Positions 45,492 through 55,022 of a DNA stretch of 64,000 nt are shown here, piece after piece. Position 1 is the stretch's first letter; each line of letters starts with the position of its first letter. Source of the stretch: Piscinibacter sp. (GTDB lineage: Bacteria > Pseudomonadota > Gammaproteobacteria > Burkholderiales > Burkholderiaceae_C); assembly GCA_016706565.1 (NCBI GenBank), contig JADJJI010000015.1, positions 310,001 to 374,000 on the forward strand, given 5' to 3'. A program made the position numbers and the translations under genes. The notes beneath the pieces are model-generated. The model was given only the letters and a program-made list of their open reading frames with translations, had not been told where the DNA came from and ran no database searches.

Positions 45492-46091
45492 ATGCAGACC
45501 CGACTCTCCACCGAAGAACGCCAGGCCGAGATCGTGGCGGCGGCGTTGCGCCTGGCACGCGAGTCCAGCCCGGCGCTGATCACCAGCGGCGACATTGCCG
45601 CGGCGATCGGCGTCACCCAGGGCGCCGTCTTCAAGCACTTCCCGACCAAGGACGCCATCTGGCTGGCCGCCATGCGTTGGGTGCGGGAGTCGTTGTTGCA
45701 GAAGCTGCAGGCCGCCGCAGACCAGGCGGGCACGCCGCTGGACGCGCTGTCGGCGATGTTCCACGCGCATGTCGAGTTCGTCATCGCCCACCCGGGCGTT
45801 CCGCGCTTCATCTTTCACGAGCTCCAGCAACCGGCCGACTCGCCGGCCAAGCTCGAAGTCCGCGGCGTGCTGCAGGGCTACCGAAAACTGCTGCTCGGCT
45901 TGCTTGCCCAGGCGATCGAGCAGCGTCTGGTCAGCCCGGCGCTTGACCCGGAAGCCGCCGCCACGGGCTTCATCGGGCTGATCCAGGGGCTGGTGATGCA
46001 GTCGATGCTGAGCGGGCGGCCCGGCACCATGCGCCAGCAGGCGGGCCCTGTCCTTGCCCTCTACCTGCGCGGCCTCGGGGAGGCGCCATGA
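45492..46091 (+). CDS. TetR-family repressor
   Basis: 199 residues. N-terminal HTH with SGDIAAAIGVTQGAVFKHFPTKDAIW, then an all-helical ligand-binding domain. It ends with a four-base overlap into the membrane-fusion protein gene. It probably represses the exporter operon and itself through the dyad at 45454-45475, and perhaps the divergent DUF302 gene. Confidence 0.88.
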   Translation: MQTRLSTEERQAEIVAAALRLARESSPALITSGDIAAAIGVTQGAVFKHFPTKDAIWLAAMRWVRESLLQKLQAAADQAGTPLDALSAMFHAHVEFVIAHPGVPRFIFHELQQPADSPAKLEVRGVLQGYRKLLLGLLAQAIEQRLVSPALDPEAAATGFIGLIQGLVMQSMLSGRPGTMRQQAGPVLALYLRGLGEAP

Positions 46092-47278
46092 AGTTCACGT
46101 CCCTCACGACTCGCCGGCTCGTTCTGGGCCTGCTGGGCGCGGCCTTGCTCATCGCGATGCTCTTCGTGCTCATGCGATCCGGGCCGTTGGCGCCCACCAA
46201 GGTCACGGTCGTGCAGGCCAGCCAAAGCCGGCTGACACCGGCGCTGTTCGGCATCGGCACCGTGGAAGCCCGCCGGAGCTACGTGATCGGTCCGACCGTG
46301 GCCGGGCGCGTGCGTGCGGTGGCCGTGGACGCCGGCGACAGGGTGAAGGCGGGCCAGCTCCTGGCCGAGATGGACCCGGTCGATCTGGACGAGCGCACGG
46401 CCGCGCTCGACGCCTCGATCGCCCGCGCCGGCAGTGCCATGGCCGCAGCGGAAGCACAGCGGCGCGATGCGCTCGCCAAGCGTGAACTGGCGGCGATCAA
46501 TGCACGTCGTTATGTCGAACTGGGAGCACAGAACTTCATCAGCGCCGGTGCCGTCGAGGCCCGATTGCAGGAACAGGCCTCGGCCGAAGCCGGGGTGAGC
46601 GCTGCGCAAGCCAACCTCGCCGCGGCGCGGCAGGACCAGCAACGGCTGAGTGCCGAACGTGCCGGCCTGCGCCAGCAGCGCGCCAACGTGCGGCTCATGG
46701 CGCCCAGCGACGGCATCGTCACGAGCCGTGACGCCGAACCCGGCTCCACCGTCGTGGCCGGGCAGGCCGTGGTGCGCGTGATCGAGCCCGCGTCGCTGTG
46801 GGTCAAGGCCCGCTTCGACCAGGGGCGTTCTGCGGGACTGGCCGTCGGGCTGCCGGCGCAGATCGTCCTGCGTTCGAGTCCCGGCGCTCCGCTGTCCGGC
46901 AAGGTGGCCCGTGTCGAGGCCGTGAGCGACAGCGTGACCGAAGAACGCGTGGTGCAGGTGAGCTTCGACCAGCTGCCGGGCAGCCTGTCGGTCGGTGAGC
47001 TGGCCGAAGTGACGCTTTCGCTGCCCGCGACGGCCAGCGCCGTGGTGCTGCCCAACGCGGCGATCAAGCGCCTGCAAGGCCAGACCGGCGTGTGGGCGAT
47101 CGACGCCACGGCGCTCCACTTTGCACCGGTGCGCCTGGGCCAGGCCAGCCTCGACGGCCAGGTGCAGGTGCTCGAGGGCCTCCAGGCCGGGTCAGCCGTC
47201 GTCGTCTACAGCGAGAAGGAACTCGGCGCCAGCAGCCGGATCAAGGTCGTCGAGTCGCTCGCGGGGCGCCGGCCGTGA
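46088..47278 (+). CDS. periplasmic adaptor (HlyD/MFP) of an ABC exporter
   Basis: 396 residues. One N-terminal membrane helix (about 11-35), a lipoyl half-motif (VAGRVRAVAVDAGDRVKAGQLLAEMDP), a coiled-coil hairpin (about 105-205, ARAGSAMAAAEAQRRDALAKREL onward), a second lipoyl half (APSDGIVTSRDAEPGSTV) and a beta-barrel. It links the inner-membrane permease to an outer-membrane channel. It overlaps the TetR gene and is coupled to the permease (GTGA). Confidence 0.87.
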   Translation: MKFTSLTTRRLVLGLLGAALLIAMLFVLMRSGPLAPTKVTVVQASQSRLTPALFGIGTVEARRSYVIGPTVAGRVRAVAVDAGDRVKAGQLLAEMDPVDLDERTAALDASIARAGSAMAAAEAQRRDALAKRELAAINARRYVELGAQNFISAGAVEARLQEQASAEAGVSAAQANLAAARQDQQRLSAERAGLRQQRANVRLMAPSDGIVTSRDAEPGSTVVAGQAVVRVIEPASLWVKARFDQGRSAGLAVGLPAQIVLRSSPGAPLSGKVARVEAVSDSVTEERVVQVSFDQLPGSLSVGELAEVTLSLPATASAVVLPNAAIKRLQGQTGVWAIDATALHFAPVRLGQASLDGQVQVLEGLQAGSAVVVYSEKELGASSRIKVVESLAGRRP

Positions 47279-48501
47279 TCAGCCTGGCCGGCCGGGACAT
47301 CCTGCACGCGTGGGGCAAGTTCGTCCTCACCGGTTTCGGCCTGGGGCTGCTGATCGGCGTGACCCTGACCATGGCAGGCGTCTACCGCGGCATGGTCGAC
47401 GACGCACGAGCGCTGCTGAACAACAGCGGCGCCGATCTCTGGGTGGTTCAGCAGGACACCCAGGGGCCATACGCGGAATCGTCGAGCCTGCGCGACGACG
47501 TGGTGCGCGCCGTGCAGGCGCTGCCCGGCGTGCAGCGTGCGGCCAACGTCACCTACCTGACGATGCAGGTGCGGCGTGCCGCCAACGCTGGCGCCACCGA
47601 CGAAAGGGTCGACAACGAGGACGTGCGCGCCATGGTCGTCGGCTTCGAGTCCGGGCAGCCCGGCGAGCCGGGCTACCTCGTCGCGGGGCGACACATCACG
47701 CGCAGCCACTACGAAGCCGTGGCCGATGTGCGAACGGGGTTCGCGCTGGGTGAGCGCATTCGCATCCGGCGCCACGACTACAGCGTGGTCGGCCTGACCC
47801 GGCGCATGGTGTCGTCCGGGGGGGATCCGATGGTCTTCATCCCGCTGAAGGACGCGCAGGAGGCCCAGTTCCTGAAAGACAACGACGCCATCCTGAACGA
47901 GCGTGCCCGCACTTCCGCGAATCCTGCCCTGAATCGGCCAGGGGTTCCCGGGCTGCTCGAGGCGATCCAGGCCTCGCAGGCGAACAACCGCAACGTCAAT
48001 GCCATCCTCGTCCAGGTGCGTCCCGGCGTGGCGGCGGCAGACGTGGCCGAGCCGGTGCGGCGCTGGAAGCACCTCGAGGCCTACACACGGGTTCAGATGG
48101 AAGAGATCCTGGTGGCCAAGCTGATCGCCACCTCGGCCAGGCAGATCGGCATGTTCCTGGTGATCCTCGCAATCGTCAGCGCGGCCATCGTCGCCTTCAT
48201 CATCTACACGATGACACTGGGCAAGATCCGCGAGATCGCGGTGCTCAAGCTGATCGGCACGCGCAACCGCACGATCGCCGGGATGATCCTGCAGCAGGCG
48301 ATGGGCCTGGGCCTGATCGGCTTCATCGTCGGCAAGGTCGCCGCCACGTTCTGGGCGCCGGTGTTTCCGAAATACGTGCTGCTGGAGTCGGGCGATGCCC
48401 TGCGTGGTCTGGTGGCCGTGATGCTGATCTGCGCGCTGGCCAGCACGCTGGCCATCCGCGTCGCGTTGAAGGTCGATCCGGCTGCGGCCATCGGGGGTTG
48501 A
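47275..48501 (+). CDS. FtsX-like/DevC-like ABC transporter permease
   Basis: 408 residues from GTG 47275. A first membrane helix (about 15-37) precedes a large periplasmic domain (about 45-285); three more helices (about 295-400, LVILAIVSAAIVAFIIYTM and others) follow. This MacB/FtsX arrangement is typical of tripartite exporters. The substrate is not known; DevC relatives export lipids or glycolipids. Confidence 0.84.
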   Translation: MISLAGRDILHAWGKFVLTGFGLGLLIGVTLTMAGVYRGMVDDARALLNNSGADLWVVQQDTQGPYAESSSLRDDVVRAVQALPGVQRAANVTYLTMQVRRAANAGATDERVDNEDVRAMVVGFESGQPGEPGYLVAGRHITRSHYEAVADVRTGFALGERIRIRRHDYSVVGLTRRMVSSGGDPMVFIPLKDAQEAQFLKDNDAILNERARTSANPALNRPGVPGLLEAIQASQANNRNVNAILVQVRPGVAAADVAEPVRRWKHLEAYTRVQMEEILVAKLIATSARQIGMFLVILAIVSAAIVAFIIYTMTLGKIREIAVLKLIGTRNRTIAGMILQQAMGLGLIGFIVGKVAATFWAPVFPKYVLLESGDALRGLVAVMLICALASTLAIRVALKVDPAAAIGG

Positions 48502-48502
48502 T

Positions 48503-49210
48503 GTGGCGGAACTCGGCATCCGCATCGAGGGCCTGCGCAAGCGCTACGGCGAAGGCGACACGGCCGTCGATGCGCTGAAGGACGTGAACATGACGGTCGC
48601 GCCGGGCGAAGTGATCGGCCTGATCGGGCCGTCCGGCTCGGGCAAGAGCACGCTCTTGAAGTGCCTGGGTGCGGTCATCGAGCCCAGCGGCGGCAAGATG
48701 GTGCTGGGGGGCGACACGATCTACGACCATGGCTGGAAGATCCCCGACCTGCGTGCGCTGCGGCGCGACAGCATCGGTTTCGTCTTCCAGGCGCCGTACC
48801 TGATCCCCTTCCTCGACGTCACCGACAACGTGGCCTTGCTGCCGATGTTGGCGGGCCGGCCGAACACCGAGGCGCGTGCCCGTGCGCGGGAACTGCTCAA
48901 GGCCCTGGACGTCGACCATCGCGCGAGCGCGCAGCCCTCGGAACTCTCCGGCGGCGAGCAGCAGCGGGTGTCGATCGCACGCGCGCTGGCCAACCGGCCG
49001 CCAGTGATCCTGGCCGACGAGCCGACCGCGCCGCTCGACAGCGAGCGGGCCTTGGCCGTGGTGCGCATCCTCAACGAGATGGCGGTGCAGTACCACACGG
49101 CCATCATCGTCGTCACCCACGACGAGAAGATCATCCCGACCTTCAAGCGCCTGTATCACATCCGCGATGGGCGCACGCACGAGCAGCGCGGTGAAGGGCT
49201 CAGCCTCTGA
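48503..49210 (+). CDS. ABC exporter ATPase
   Basis: 235 residues from GTG 48503. Walker A GPSGSGKST (42-50), Q-loop VFQAPYLIPFLDV, signature LSGGEQQRV, Walker B VILADEPTAPLDSE and switch His VTHDE. The D-loop reads TAPLD where TANLD is usual. It belongs to the MacB/LolD group. It is the last gene of the four-gene exporter unit. Ten bp separate it from the convergent FmdB gene. Confidence 0.92.
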   Translation: MAELGIRIEGLRKRYGEGDTAVDALKDVNMTVAPGEVIGLIGPSGSGKSTLLKCLGAVIEPSGGKMVLGGDTIYDHGWKIPDLRALRRDSIGFVFQAPYLIPFLDVTDNVALLPMLAGRPNTEARARARELLKALDVDHRASAQPSELSGGEQQRVSIARALANRPPVILADEPTAPLDSERALAVVRILNEMAVQYHTAIIVVTHDEKIIPTFKRLYHIRDGRTHEQRGEGLSL

Positions 49211-49219
49211 GTGGACAGC

Positions 49220-49456
49220 CTACTTCGACACCTTCGCCCGCTCCGCCTTCGAGTAGTGGCTGAAGTGCCCCTGCTTCGCCGCCGCGCGCCGCCCCGCGGC
49301 GATGAGGGCCTGGCTGGTGCCCTGCGGCGCCGTCAGCGAAACCAGGCGCTCCAGCGCGGTGGCCGCGCAGTGCGGGCAGGCGGGCACGGTGCTGCTGCGC
49401 ACCAGCAGCTCGAACTGCTGGCCGCAGGCATTGCAGCGGTAGTCGTACAGGGGCAT
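49220..49456 (-). CDS. FmdB-type zinc-ribbon protein
   Basis: 78 residues: MPLYDYRCNACGQQFELLV with CXXC, then ACPHC, forming a four-cysteine zinc ribbon; a basic Ser/Lys tail follows. FmdB family members are regulators or accessory proteins of unclear function. It is the last gene of the leftward globin-draT-draG operon, seven nt after draG. Confidence 0.85.
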   Translation of the reverse strand: MPLYDYRCNACGQQFELLVRSSTVPACPHCAATALERLVSLTAPQGTSQALIAAGRRAAAKQGHFSHYSKAERAKVSK

Positions 49457-49463
49457 GGCGTCC

Positions 49464-50396
49464 TCACGAAGGCAATGGAAGGGATTGGCGGTCCAGCGCC
49501 AGCGCCACGAGTGCGCTGGCCTGGTCGGTGATGTCCTGCACCACGGTGCGCGACAGCCGGCCCAGCCAGCGGCCGGGCAGGGCCTGCGCGCCGCAGCGTG
49601 CGCCGGCCAGCATGCCGACCAGCGCGCCGGTGGTGTCGGCGTCGTCGCCCTGGTTCACGGCGGCCAGCAGGGCCGGCTCGAACTCGGCGTGCGACGAGAC
49701 GCAGTGCAGCACCGTCTGCACCGTGTCGACCACGTAGCCGCTGGCCCGGCCGGGATAGGGCTGGAACGTGAAGGCCGGTTGCGTGGCGACGAAGGCCTCG
49801 ATGCGCCGCGCCTGCGCTGCCGCGTCGGCGCCGCCGAGCAGGTCGCGCAGCAGGTGGCCGATGCCGAGCACCGCGGCGTCCGACAGCGGATGGTGGTGCG
49901 TCACGTGCGCCTGTGCGATCGACACGCGTTCGAAGGCCGCGTCGTCGCCCAGCGTGGCCAGCGCCACCGGCAGGTTGCGCATCAGCGCGCCATTGCCGGC
50001 GTCGCCGTCGTTCGGTTCGCCGCTGACGCCGCCCTGCTGCAGGAAGCGCAGGATGCCGCGCCGGCAGGTGTTGCCGCAGTCCACCGGCTTGCCGCGCCAC
50101 CAGGCGAGGAAGGCCTCGGCGATGAGCCGCGTGTCGAAGGGACGGCCGGCGCGCTCGCCTCGCAGCAACGCGTCGCCGAGCGCCAGGCTCATGGTCGTGT
50201 CGTCGGTCACTTGCCCTGGGGCGAGCTTGAGCCAGCCGCCGCCGATGAGGTTCCGGTGCACGCCGCCCTGCGCGGCGAAGCGGTGCTGGATCTCGCGCGG
50301 CGTCATGAATTCCACCGTGGCGCCGAGCGCGTCGCCGATGGCCAGGCCGAGATAGGCGCCCAGGGCCCGGTCGAGCAACGCCGCGGCACTAGTCAT
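49464..50396 (-). CDS. draG: ADP-ribosyl-[dinitrogen reductase] glycohydrolase DraG
   Basis: 310 residues. The bimetal site is visible as GQVTDDTTMSLALG near residue 70 and NQGDDADTTGALVGMLAGA near 255. Also AIGDALGATVEFM and DAGNGALMRNLPVAL. DraG removes ADP-ribose from the NifH arginine and so reactivates nitrogenase. ATG 50396 overlaps the draT stop by eight bases, so they are coupled. Confidence 0.93.
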   Translation of the reverse strand: MTSAAALLDRALGAYLGLAIGDALGATVEFMTPREIQHRFAAQGGVHRNLIGGGWLKLAPGQVTDDTTMSLALGDALLRGERAGRPFDTRLIAEAFLAWWRGKPVDCGNTCRRGILRFLQQGGVSGEPNDGDAGNGALMRNLPVALATLGDDAAFERVSIAQAHVTHHHPLSDAAVLGIGHLLRDLLGGADAAAQARRIEAFVATQPAFTFQPYPGRASGYVVDTVQTVLHCVSSHAEFEPALLAAVNQGDDADTTGALVGMLAGARCGAQALPGRWLGRLSRTVVQDITDQASALVALALDRQSLPLPS

Positions 50397-51228
50397 ACCG
50401 AGCCTCGACCTCGCAATCCCCGCCGATGGCCAGCACCTCGGCCTCGCCGTGCAGCGAGGTGGTGTTGAGCAGGCCGGGCACGAGCAGCAGCTTGCATTGC
50501 GGGACGCGCGCCTGCAGCACCCAGTCGCCGAAACACTGCGCCTCATCGCGCGTCGTGCTGAACGACACCAGGTTGTTCAATCGCACCGTGCAGTGCCGTT
50601 CGCGCAGCGAGCCGGCGGCGACCTGCTCCTCGCAGCGCGTGCCGCCGCGCCACAGCGTGGCGTGCGTGCCGCCGCCGAGCAGCGCGAAGCGCACCAGCAT
50701 CCACTGGCAGAACTCGTAGAGCAGGTCGAGCTGCTGGAAGATGCTGTTGTTGTGATAGCGGCTGGCCGCCTTCTGCTCGAGGTAGGCCACCCAGGCCGGC
50801 GACGGGAAGCGCGCCAGCGGCGCGCCGTGGAAGCTGGGCACCAGGCCGAAGCGGCTCTCCACCCAGCCCTTGAGCACGGCACCCGAGGGGCCGTTCGAAT
50901 CGAGACCCCAGCCCTGCAGCAGCTTCAGGTAGCTGGAGCGCCAGCGGCGCCGATCACCCGACGCCTCGCCGCGCGCCTCGTCGGAAGGCCGCGCCAGCCC
51001 GAAGGCCAGGCTCATGTAGTGCGCGAACACGGCACGTGCCTCGTCGGCATCGCGGCTGCGCTGCAGCAGCGCGAACAGGCCGGGGTTGCACTCGCGCGCG
51101 CCGGCGATGTGCAGCGGCTGCGGGTGCGCGTTGAAGGCCGTGCTCGCCAGCAGCGGCGCAGGCACGCCGACCAGGTTGGTCGTGTACCAGCGCGCCGGGT
51201 CGGCTTCACGGTCGCCTGCCAGGCTCAC
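50389..51228 (-). CDS. draT: NAD(+)-dinitrogen-reductase ADP-ribosyltransferase DraT
   Basis: 279 residues with DraT-specific text throughout: TTNLVGVPAPLLASTAFN near the start, YHNNSIFQQLDLLYEFCQWML, and LVSFSTTRDEAQCFGDWVL. It modifies NifH Arg102 with ADP-ribose from NAD when energy falls or ammonium rises. The GTG start overlaps the preceding stop. The gene order globin - unknown - draT - draG differs from the draTGB operons of Rhodospirillum and Azospirillum. Confidence 0.93.
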   Translation of the reverse strand: MSLAGDREADPARWYTTNLVGVPAPLLASTAFNAHPQPLHIAGARECNPGLFALLQRSRDADEARAVFAHYMSLAFGLARPSDEARGEASGDRRRWRSSYLKLLQGWGLDSNGPSGAVLKGWVESRFGLVPSFHGAPLARFPSPAWVAYLEQKAASRYHNNSIFQQLDLLYEFCQWMLVRFALLGGGTHATLWRGGTRCEEQVAAGSLRERHCTVRLNNLVSFSTTRDEAQCFGDWVLQARVPQCKLLLVPGLLNTTSLHGEAEVLAIGGDCEVEARYD

Positions 51229-51833
51229 ACAGGCCGGTTCTCGTTCGGGTTGCGCACCGGGCCCATCAGCTTCAGGCCCTCGTCGTAGGTGATCGTGTCG
51301 AAGGTGATGTCGAACTTCAGCGCGGCGTCGGCCACGCGGTCGGTCTTGCCCGCGGTATCCAGCTTCTTCAGCTCGGCCTTCTCGAGGTACAGCAGTTCGA
51401 GCAGCTCGTTGTAGACGGTGGCCTCGTCGATCGGCAGCACGTAGAACATCGCGCCCTTGAGCGACACCTGGTACTTCTTGCTCAGGTCGATGTTGTTGCA
51501 GAAGAGGAAGTACTTGCCGCCCGCCGACAGCGTGTCGCCCAGCGTCTCGGCCACGTCCTTCAGGTGCTCGAAGCTGAGCAGGTAGCCGGCGAAGAAGGGC
51601 AGCTTGGGATCACCGACCTGCGCCACCGCGATCACCTGGTCGCAGGTGAGCTCGGGCGGGCGCGCCTCGTCGGCGAGCTTGGCCGCGAATCGCAGCGCGA
51701 GCTCGCCGCGGAAGCCGAAGCGCCCCGGCTTCTTCGTCGGCGCCTTGAGCACCGGGTTGAGCAGGCGGCCCTCGGACTCGAGGCGGGCGAAGGCGGTGGA
51801 CGCGAGTCCGGGTTCGGCGAGGGTGGTGCTCAT
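51225..51833 (-). CDS. unknown protein between globin and draT
   Basis: 202 residues, no signal or membrane segment. Motifs by eye: LNPVLKAPTKKPGRFGFRGEL, TCDQVIAVAQVGDPKLPFFAGYLLSFEH and ISYDEGLK-like TITYDEGLKLMGPVRNPNE. No recognised domain. Its stop overlaps the draT GTG start (GTGA) and its own start overlaps the globin stop by one base. Strict coupling to draT suggests a role in nitrogenase regulation; nothing more can be said. Confidence 0.75.
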   Translation of the reverse strand: MSTTLAEPGLASTAFARLESEGRLLNPVLKAPTKKPGRFGFRGELALRFAAKLADEARPPELTCDQVIAVAQVGDPKLPFFAGYLLSFEHLKDVAETLGDTLSAGGKYFLFCNNIDLSKKYQVSLKGAMFYVLPIDEATVYNELLELLYLEKAELKKLDTAGKTDRVADAALKFDITFDTITYDEGLKLMGPVRNPNENRPV

Positions 51834-52264
51834 CAGGGGCTCCGGTGGGTTGAATCGGTGTCGGTGTTCTTCAGGTGATCGGCGACCTTGGCGAACGCGG
51901 CAAGCAGCTCGTCGCGCAGCGCCGCATCCGCGCCGATCTCGTCGAGCGCCTGGCGCATGCAGGCCAGCCACGCATCGCGCGCGTTCGTGTCGATGGCGAA
52001 GGGCATGTGCACGCGGCGCAGCCGCGGCTGGCCGCGCTCGGCCGAGTAACGCTTCGGGCCGCCCAGCCACTCGGCCAGGTAGATGCGCAGTACGGCCTTC
52101 GTCTGCGCGAGGTCGGCGTGATGCATCGCGCGGATGGCGCGCGCATCGGCGCGGCTGTCCATCGCGCGATAGAAGGCCTCGACCAGCCTGGCCACGGCCG
52201 CCTCGCCGCCCAGCCGCTGGAAGTGCGGGTTGGGGTTCGCGGCGACGATGGGCAGGGCGCTCAT
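51833..52264 (-). CDS. group II truncated haemoglobin
   Basis: 143 residues with the trHb2 signature: B10 tyrosine Y32 (EAFYRAMD), proximal histidine H86 (RRVHMPFAI) and the hallmark G8 tryptophan W99 (DAWL). It binds O2 or NO in the cytoplasm. ATG 52264 is preferred to GTG 52270, both lying within a few bases of the predicted sigma54 transcript start. It is the first gene of the draT operon, implying O2 or NO handling with nitrogenase switch-off. Confidence 0.88.
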   Translation of the reverse strand: MSALPIVAANPNPHFQRLGGEAAVARLVEAFYRAMDSRADARAIRAMHHADLAQTKAVLRIYLAEWLGGPKRYSAERGQPRLRRVHMPFAIDTNARDAWLACMRQALDEIGADAALRDELLAAFAKVADHLKNTDTDSTHRSP

Positions 52265-52277
52265 GAGCACTCAGAGA

Positions 52278-52292
52278 GCAACCGCCGTACCA
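52278..52292 (-). promoter_or_regulatory. sigma54 promoter of the globin-draT-draG operon
   Basis: On the minus strand TGGTACG, four bases, TTGC: GG and GC ten bases apart, one mismatch to the TGGCACG-N4-TTGC consensus. Transcription should begin near 52266, two bases before the globin ATG, which would give an almost leaderless mRNA. Confidence 0.7.
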
Positions 52293-52368
52293 CCTTGCCC
52301 GCGCAGCGCACGACGCCCGGTGGAGCGCGCGCCGGGTGGCGCGGCGAGCGTCGTTTCGCGTCCGGGTT

Positions 52369-52384
52369 TGTCGTGTTTCGAACA
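52369..52384. promoter_or_regulatory. NifA upstream activator site shared by nifH and the draT operon
   Basis: TGT-N10-ACA, the exact NifA consensus. It is 77 bp from the leftward and 81 bp from the rightward -24 element. The site is palindromic, so one bound NifA could serve both promoters through looping. Confidence 0.85.
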
Positions 52385-52437
52385 ATCGAACAGGGCTCCT
52401 GCAGCGCCCTCGAAATCGCGCATTTACCTCGTGAAAA

Positions 52438-52450
52438 CAAGCACTTGAAT
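52438..52450. promoter_or_regulatory. candidate IHF site between the NifA site and the nifH promoter
   Basis: CAA-GCAC-TTGAAT matches the IHF consensus (WATCAANNNNTTR, read on the other strand) with one mismatch. Its location between enhancer and promoter is the usual one in nif promoters. One mismatch in a 13-base site leaves it uncertain. Confidence 0.4.
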
Positions 52451-52464
52451 CAAGCCACAGGGGG

Positions 52465-52479
52465 TGGCACGCGCATTGC
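52465..52479 (+). promoter_or_regulatory. sigma54 promoter of nifHDK
   Basis: TGGCACG-N4-TTGC, a perfect consensus -24/-12 element, 81 bp from the NifA site. The transcript should start near 52491, about 130 bases before the nifH ATG. Confidence 0.95.
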
Positions 52480-52561
52480 GATGAGAAGCCTGCGCGGACC
52501 CCATGTCAGGCCCCGAGGGACCTTCCATAAGAAGACCCACAAGGCACCGAAGGCTGCATAG

Positions 52562-53512
<951 letters not shown>

Positions 53513-53531
53513 ACCCTCCGAGGAGTGCACC

Positions 53532-54995
53532 ATGTCCATGACTGTTGAAGAGCGCAAGGCCGTCAACAAGGCCCTGATCGACGAGGTCCTGAAGGCCTAT
53601 CCCGACAAGATGGCCAAGCGCCGCGCCAAGCACCTCGGCCAGTACGAGGAAGGCAAGCCGGATTGCGGCGTCAAGTCCAACATCAAGTCGCTGCCCGGGG
53701 TGATGACCATCCGCGGCTGCGCGTACGCCGGCTCCAAGGGCGTGGTGTGGGGCCCGATCAAGGACATGGTGCACATCTCGCACGGCCCGGTGGGCTGCGG
53801 CCAGTACAGCTGGGCCGCGCGCCGCAACTACTACATCGGCACCACCGGCATCGACACCTTCGTGACGATGCAGTTCACCTCCGACTTCCAGGAGAAGGAC
53901 ATCGTCTTCGGTGGCGACAAGAAGCTCGACAAGATCATCGACGAGATCCAGGGCCTGTTCCCGCTGAACAAAGGTATCTCGATCCAGAGCGAGTGCCCGA
54001 TCGGCCTGATCGGCGACGACATCGAGGCGGTGTCGAAGAAGAAGTCCAAGGAATACGAAGGCCACACCATCGTGCCGGTGCGCTGCGAGGGTTTCCGCGG
54101 CGTCAGCCAGTCGCTCGGCCACCACCTGGCCAACGACGCCATCCGCGACTGGGTGTTCGACAAGCTCGACGGCACGAAGCGGCCCGAGTTCGAGAGCACG
54201 CCCTACGACGTCACCATCATCGGCGACTACAACATCGGCGGCGATGCGTGGTCGTCACGCATCCTGCTCGAGGAGATCGGCCTGCGCGTGATCGCGCAGT
54301 GGTCGGGCGACGGCACCATCGCCGAGCTGGAGAACACGCCGAAGGCCAAGCTCAACCTCATCCACTGCTACCGCTCGATGAACTACATCAGCCGGCACAT
54401 GGAAGAGAAGTACGGCATCCCCTGGGTCGAGTACAACTTCTTCGGCCCGACCAAGATCGCCGCCAGCCTGCGCGAGATCGCCAGCCACTTCGACGACAAG
54501 ATCAAGGCCAATGCCGAGGCGGTGATCGCCAAGTACCAGCCGCTGGTCGACGCGGTGATCGCCAAGTACCGCCCGCGCCTGCTCGACAAGACGGTGATGC
54601 TGTACGTCGGCGGCCTGCGCCCGCGCCACGTCATCGGCGCCTATGAAGACCTGGGCATGAAGGTGGTCGGCACCGGCTACGAGTTCGGCCACAACGACGA
54701 CTACCAGCGCACCACGCACTACATCGGCGACGCCACGCTGATCTACGACGACGTGACCGGCTACGAGTTCGAGAAGTTCGTCGAGAAGATCCAGCCCGAC
54801 CTGATCGGCTCGGGCATCAAGGAAAAGTACGTGTTCCAGAAGATGGGCGTGCCGTTCCGGCAGATGCACAGCTGGGACTACAGCGGCCCGTACCACGGCT
54901 ACGACGGCTTCGCGATCTTCGCGCGCGACATGGACATGGCGATCAGCTCGCCGGTCTGGAAGCTCGCCAAGGCGCCCTGGAAAGCCGCTGCGTAG
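53532..54995 (+). CDS. nifD: nitrogenase molybdenum-iron protein alpha chain NifD
   Basis: 487 residues. P-cluster ligands C63, C89 and C155; FeMo-cofactor ligands C279 (LIHCYRS) and H446 (QMHSWDYSG). The C-terminal tail is shorter than in Azotobacter. These residues and the length establish molybdenum (not vanadium or iron-only) nitrogenase. It is 19 nt after nifH and 27 nt before nifK. Confidence 0.98.
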   Translation: MSMTVEERKAVNKALIDEVLKAYPDKMAKRRAKHLGQYEEGKPDCGVKSNIKSLPGVMTIRGCAYAGSKGVVWGPIKDMVHISHGPVGCGQYSWAARRNYYIGTTGIDTFVTMQFTSDFQEKDIVFGGDKKLDKIIDEIQGLFPLNKGISIQSECPIGLIGDDIEAVSKKKSKEYEGHTIVPVRCEGFRGVSQSLGHHLANDAIRDWVFDKLDGTKRPEFESTPYDVTIIGDYNIGGDAWSSRILLEEIGLRVIAQWSGDGTIAELENTPKAKLNLIHCYRSMNYISRHMEEKYGIPWVEYNFFGPTKIAASLREIASHFDDKIKANAEAVIAKYQPLVDAVIAKYRPRLLDKTVMLYVGGLRPRHVIGAYEDLGMKVVGTGYEFGHNDDYQRTTHYIGDATLIYDDVTGYEFEKFVEKIQPDLIGSGIKEKYVFQKMGVPFRQMHSWDYSGPYHGYDGFAIFARDMDMAISSPVWKLAKAPWKAAA

Positions 54996-55022
54996 TCCAC
55001 CCCGTTCAAGCAGGAGAACACC

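Noticed and set aside
52370-52386. A second NifA site overlapping the first in the nifH region
   Set aside because: The alternative TGT at 52374 is not followed by ACA at a spacing of ten bases.
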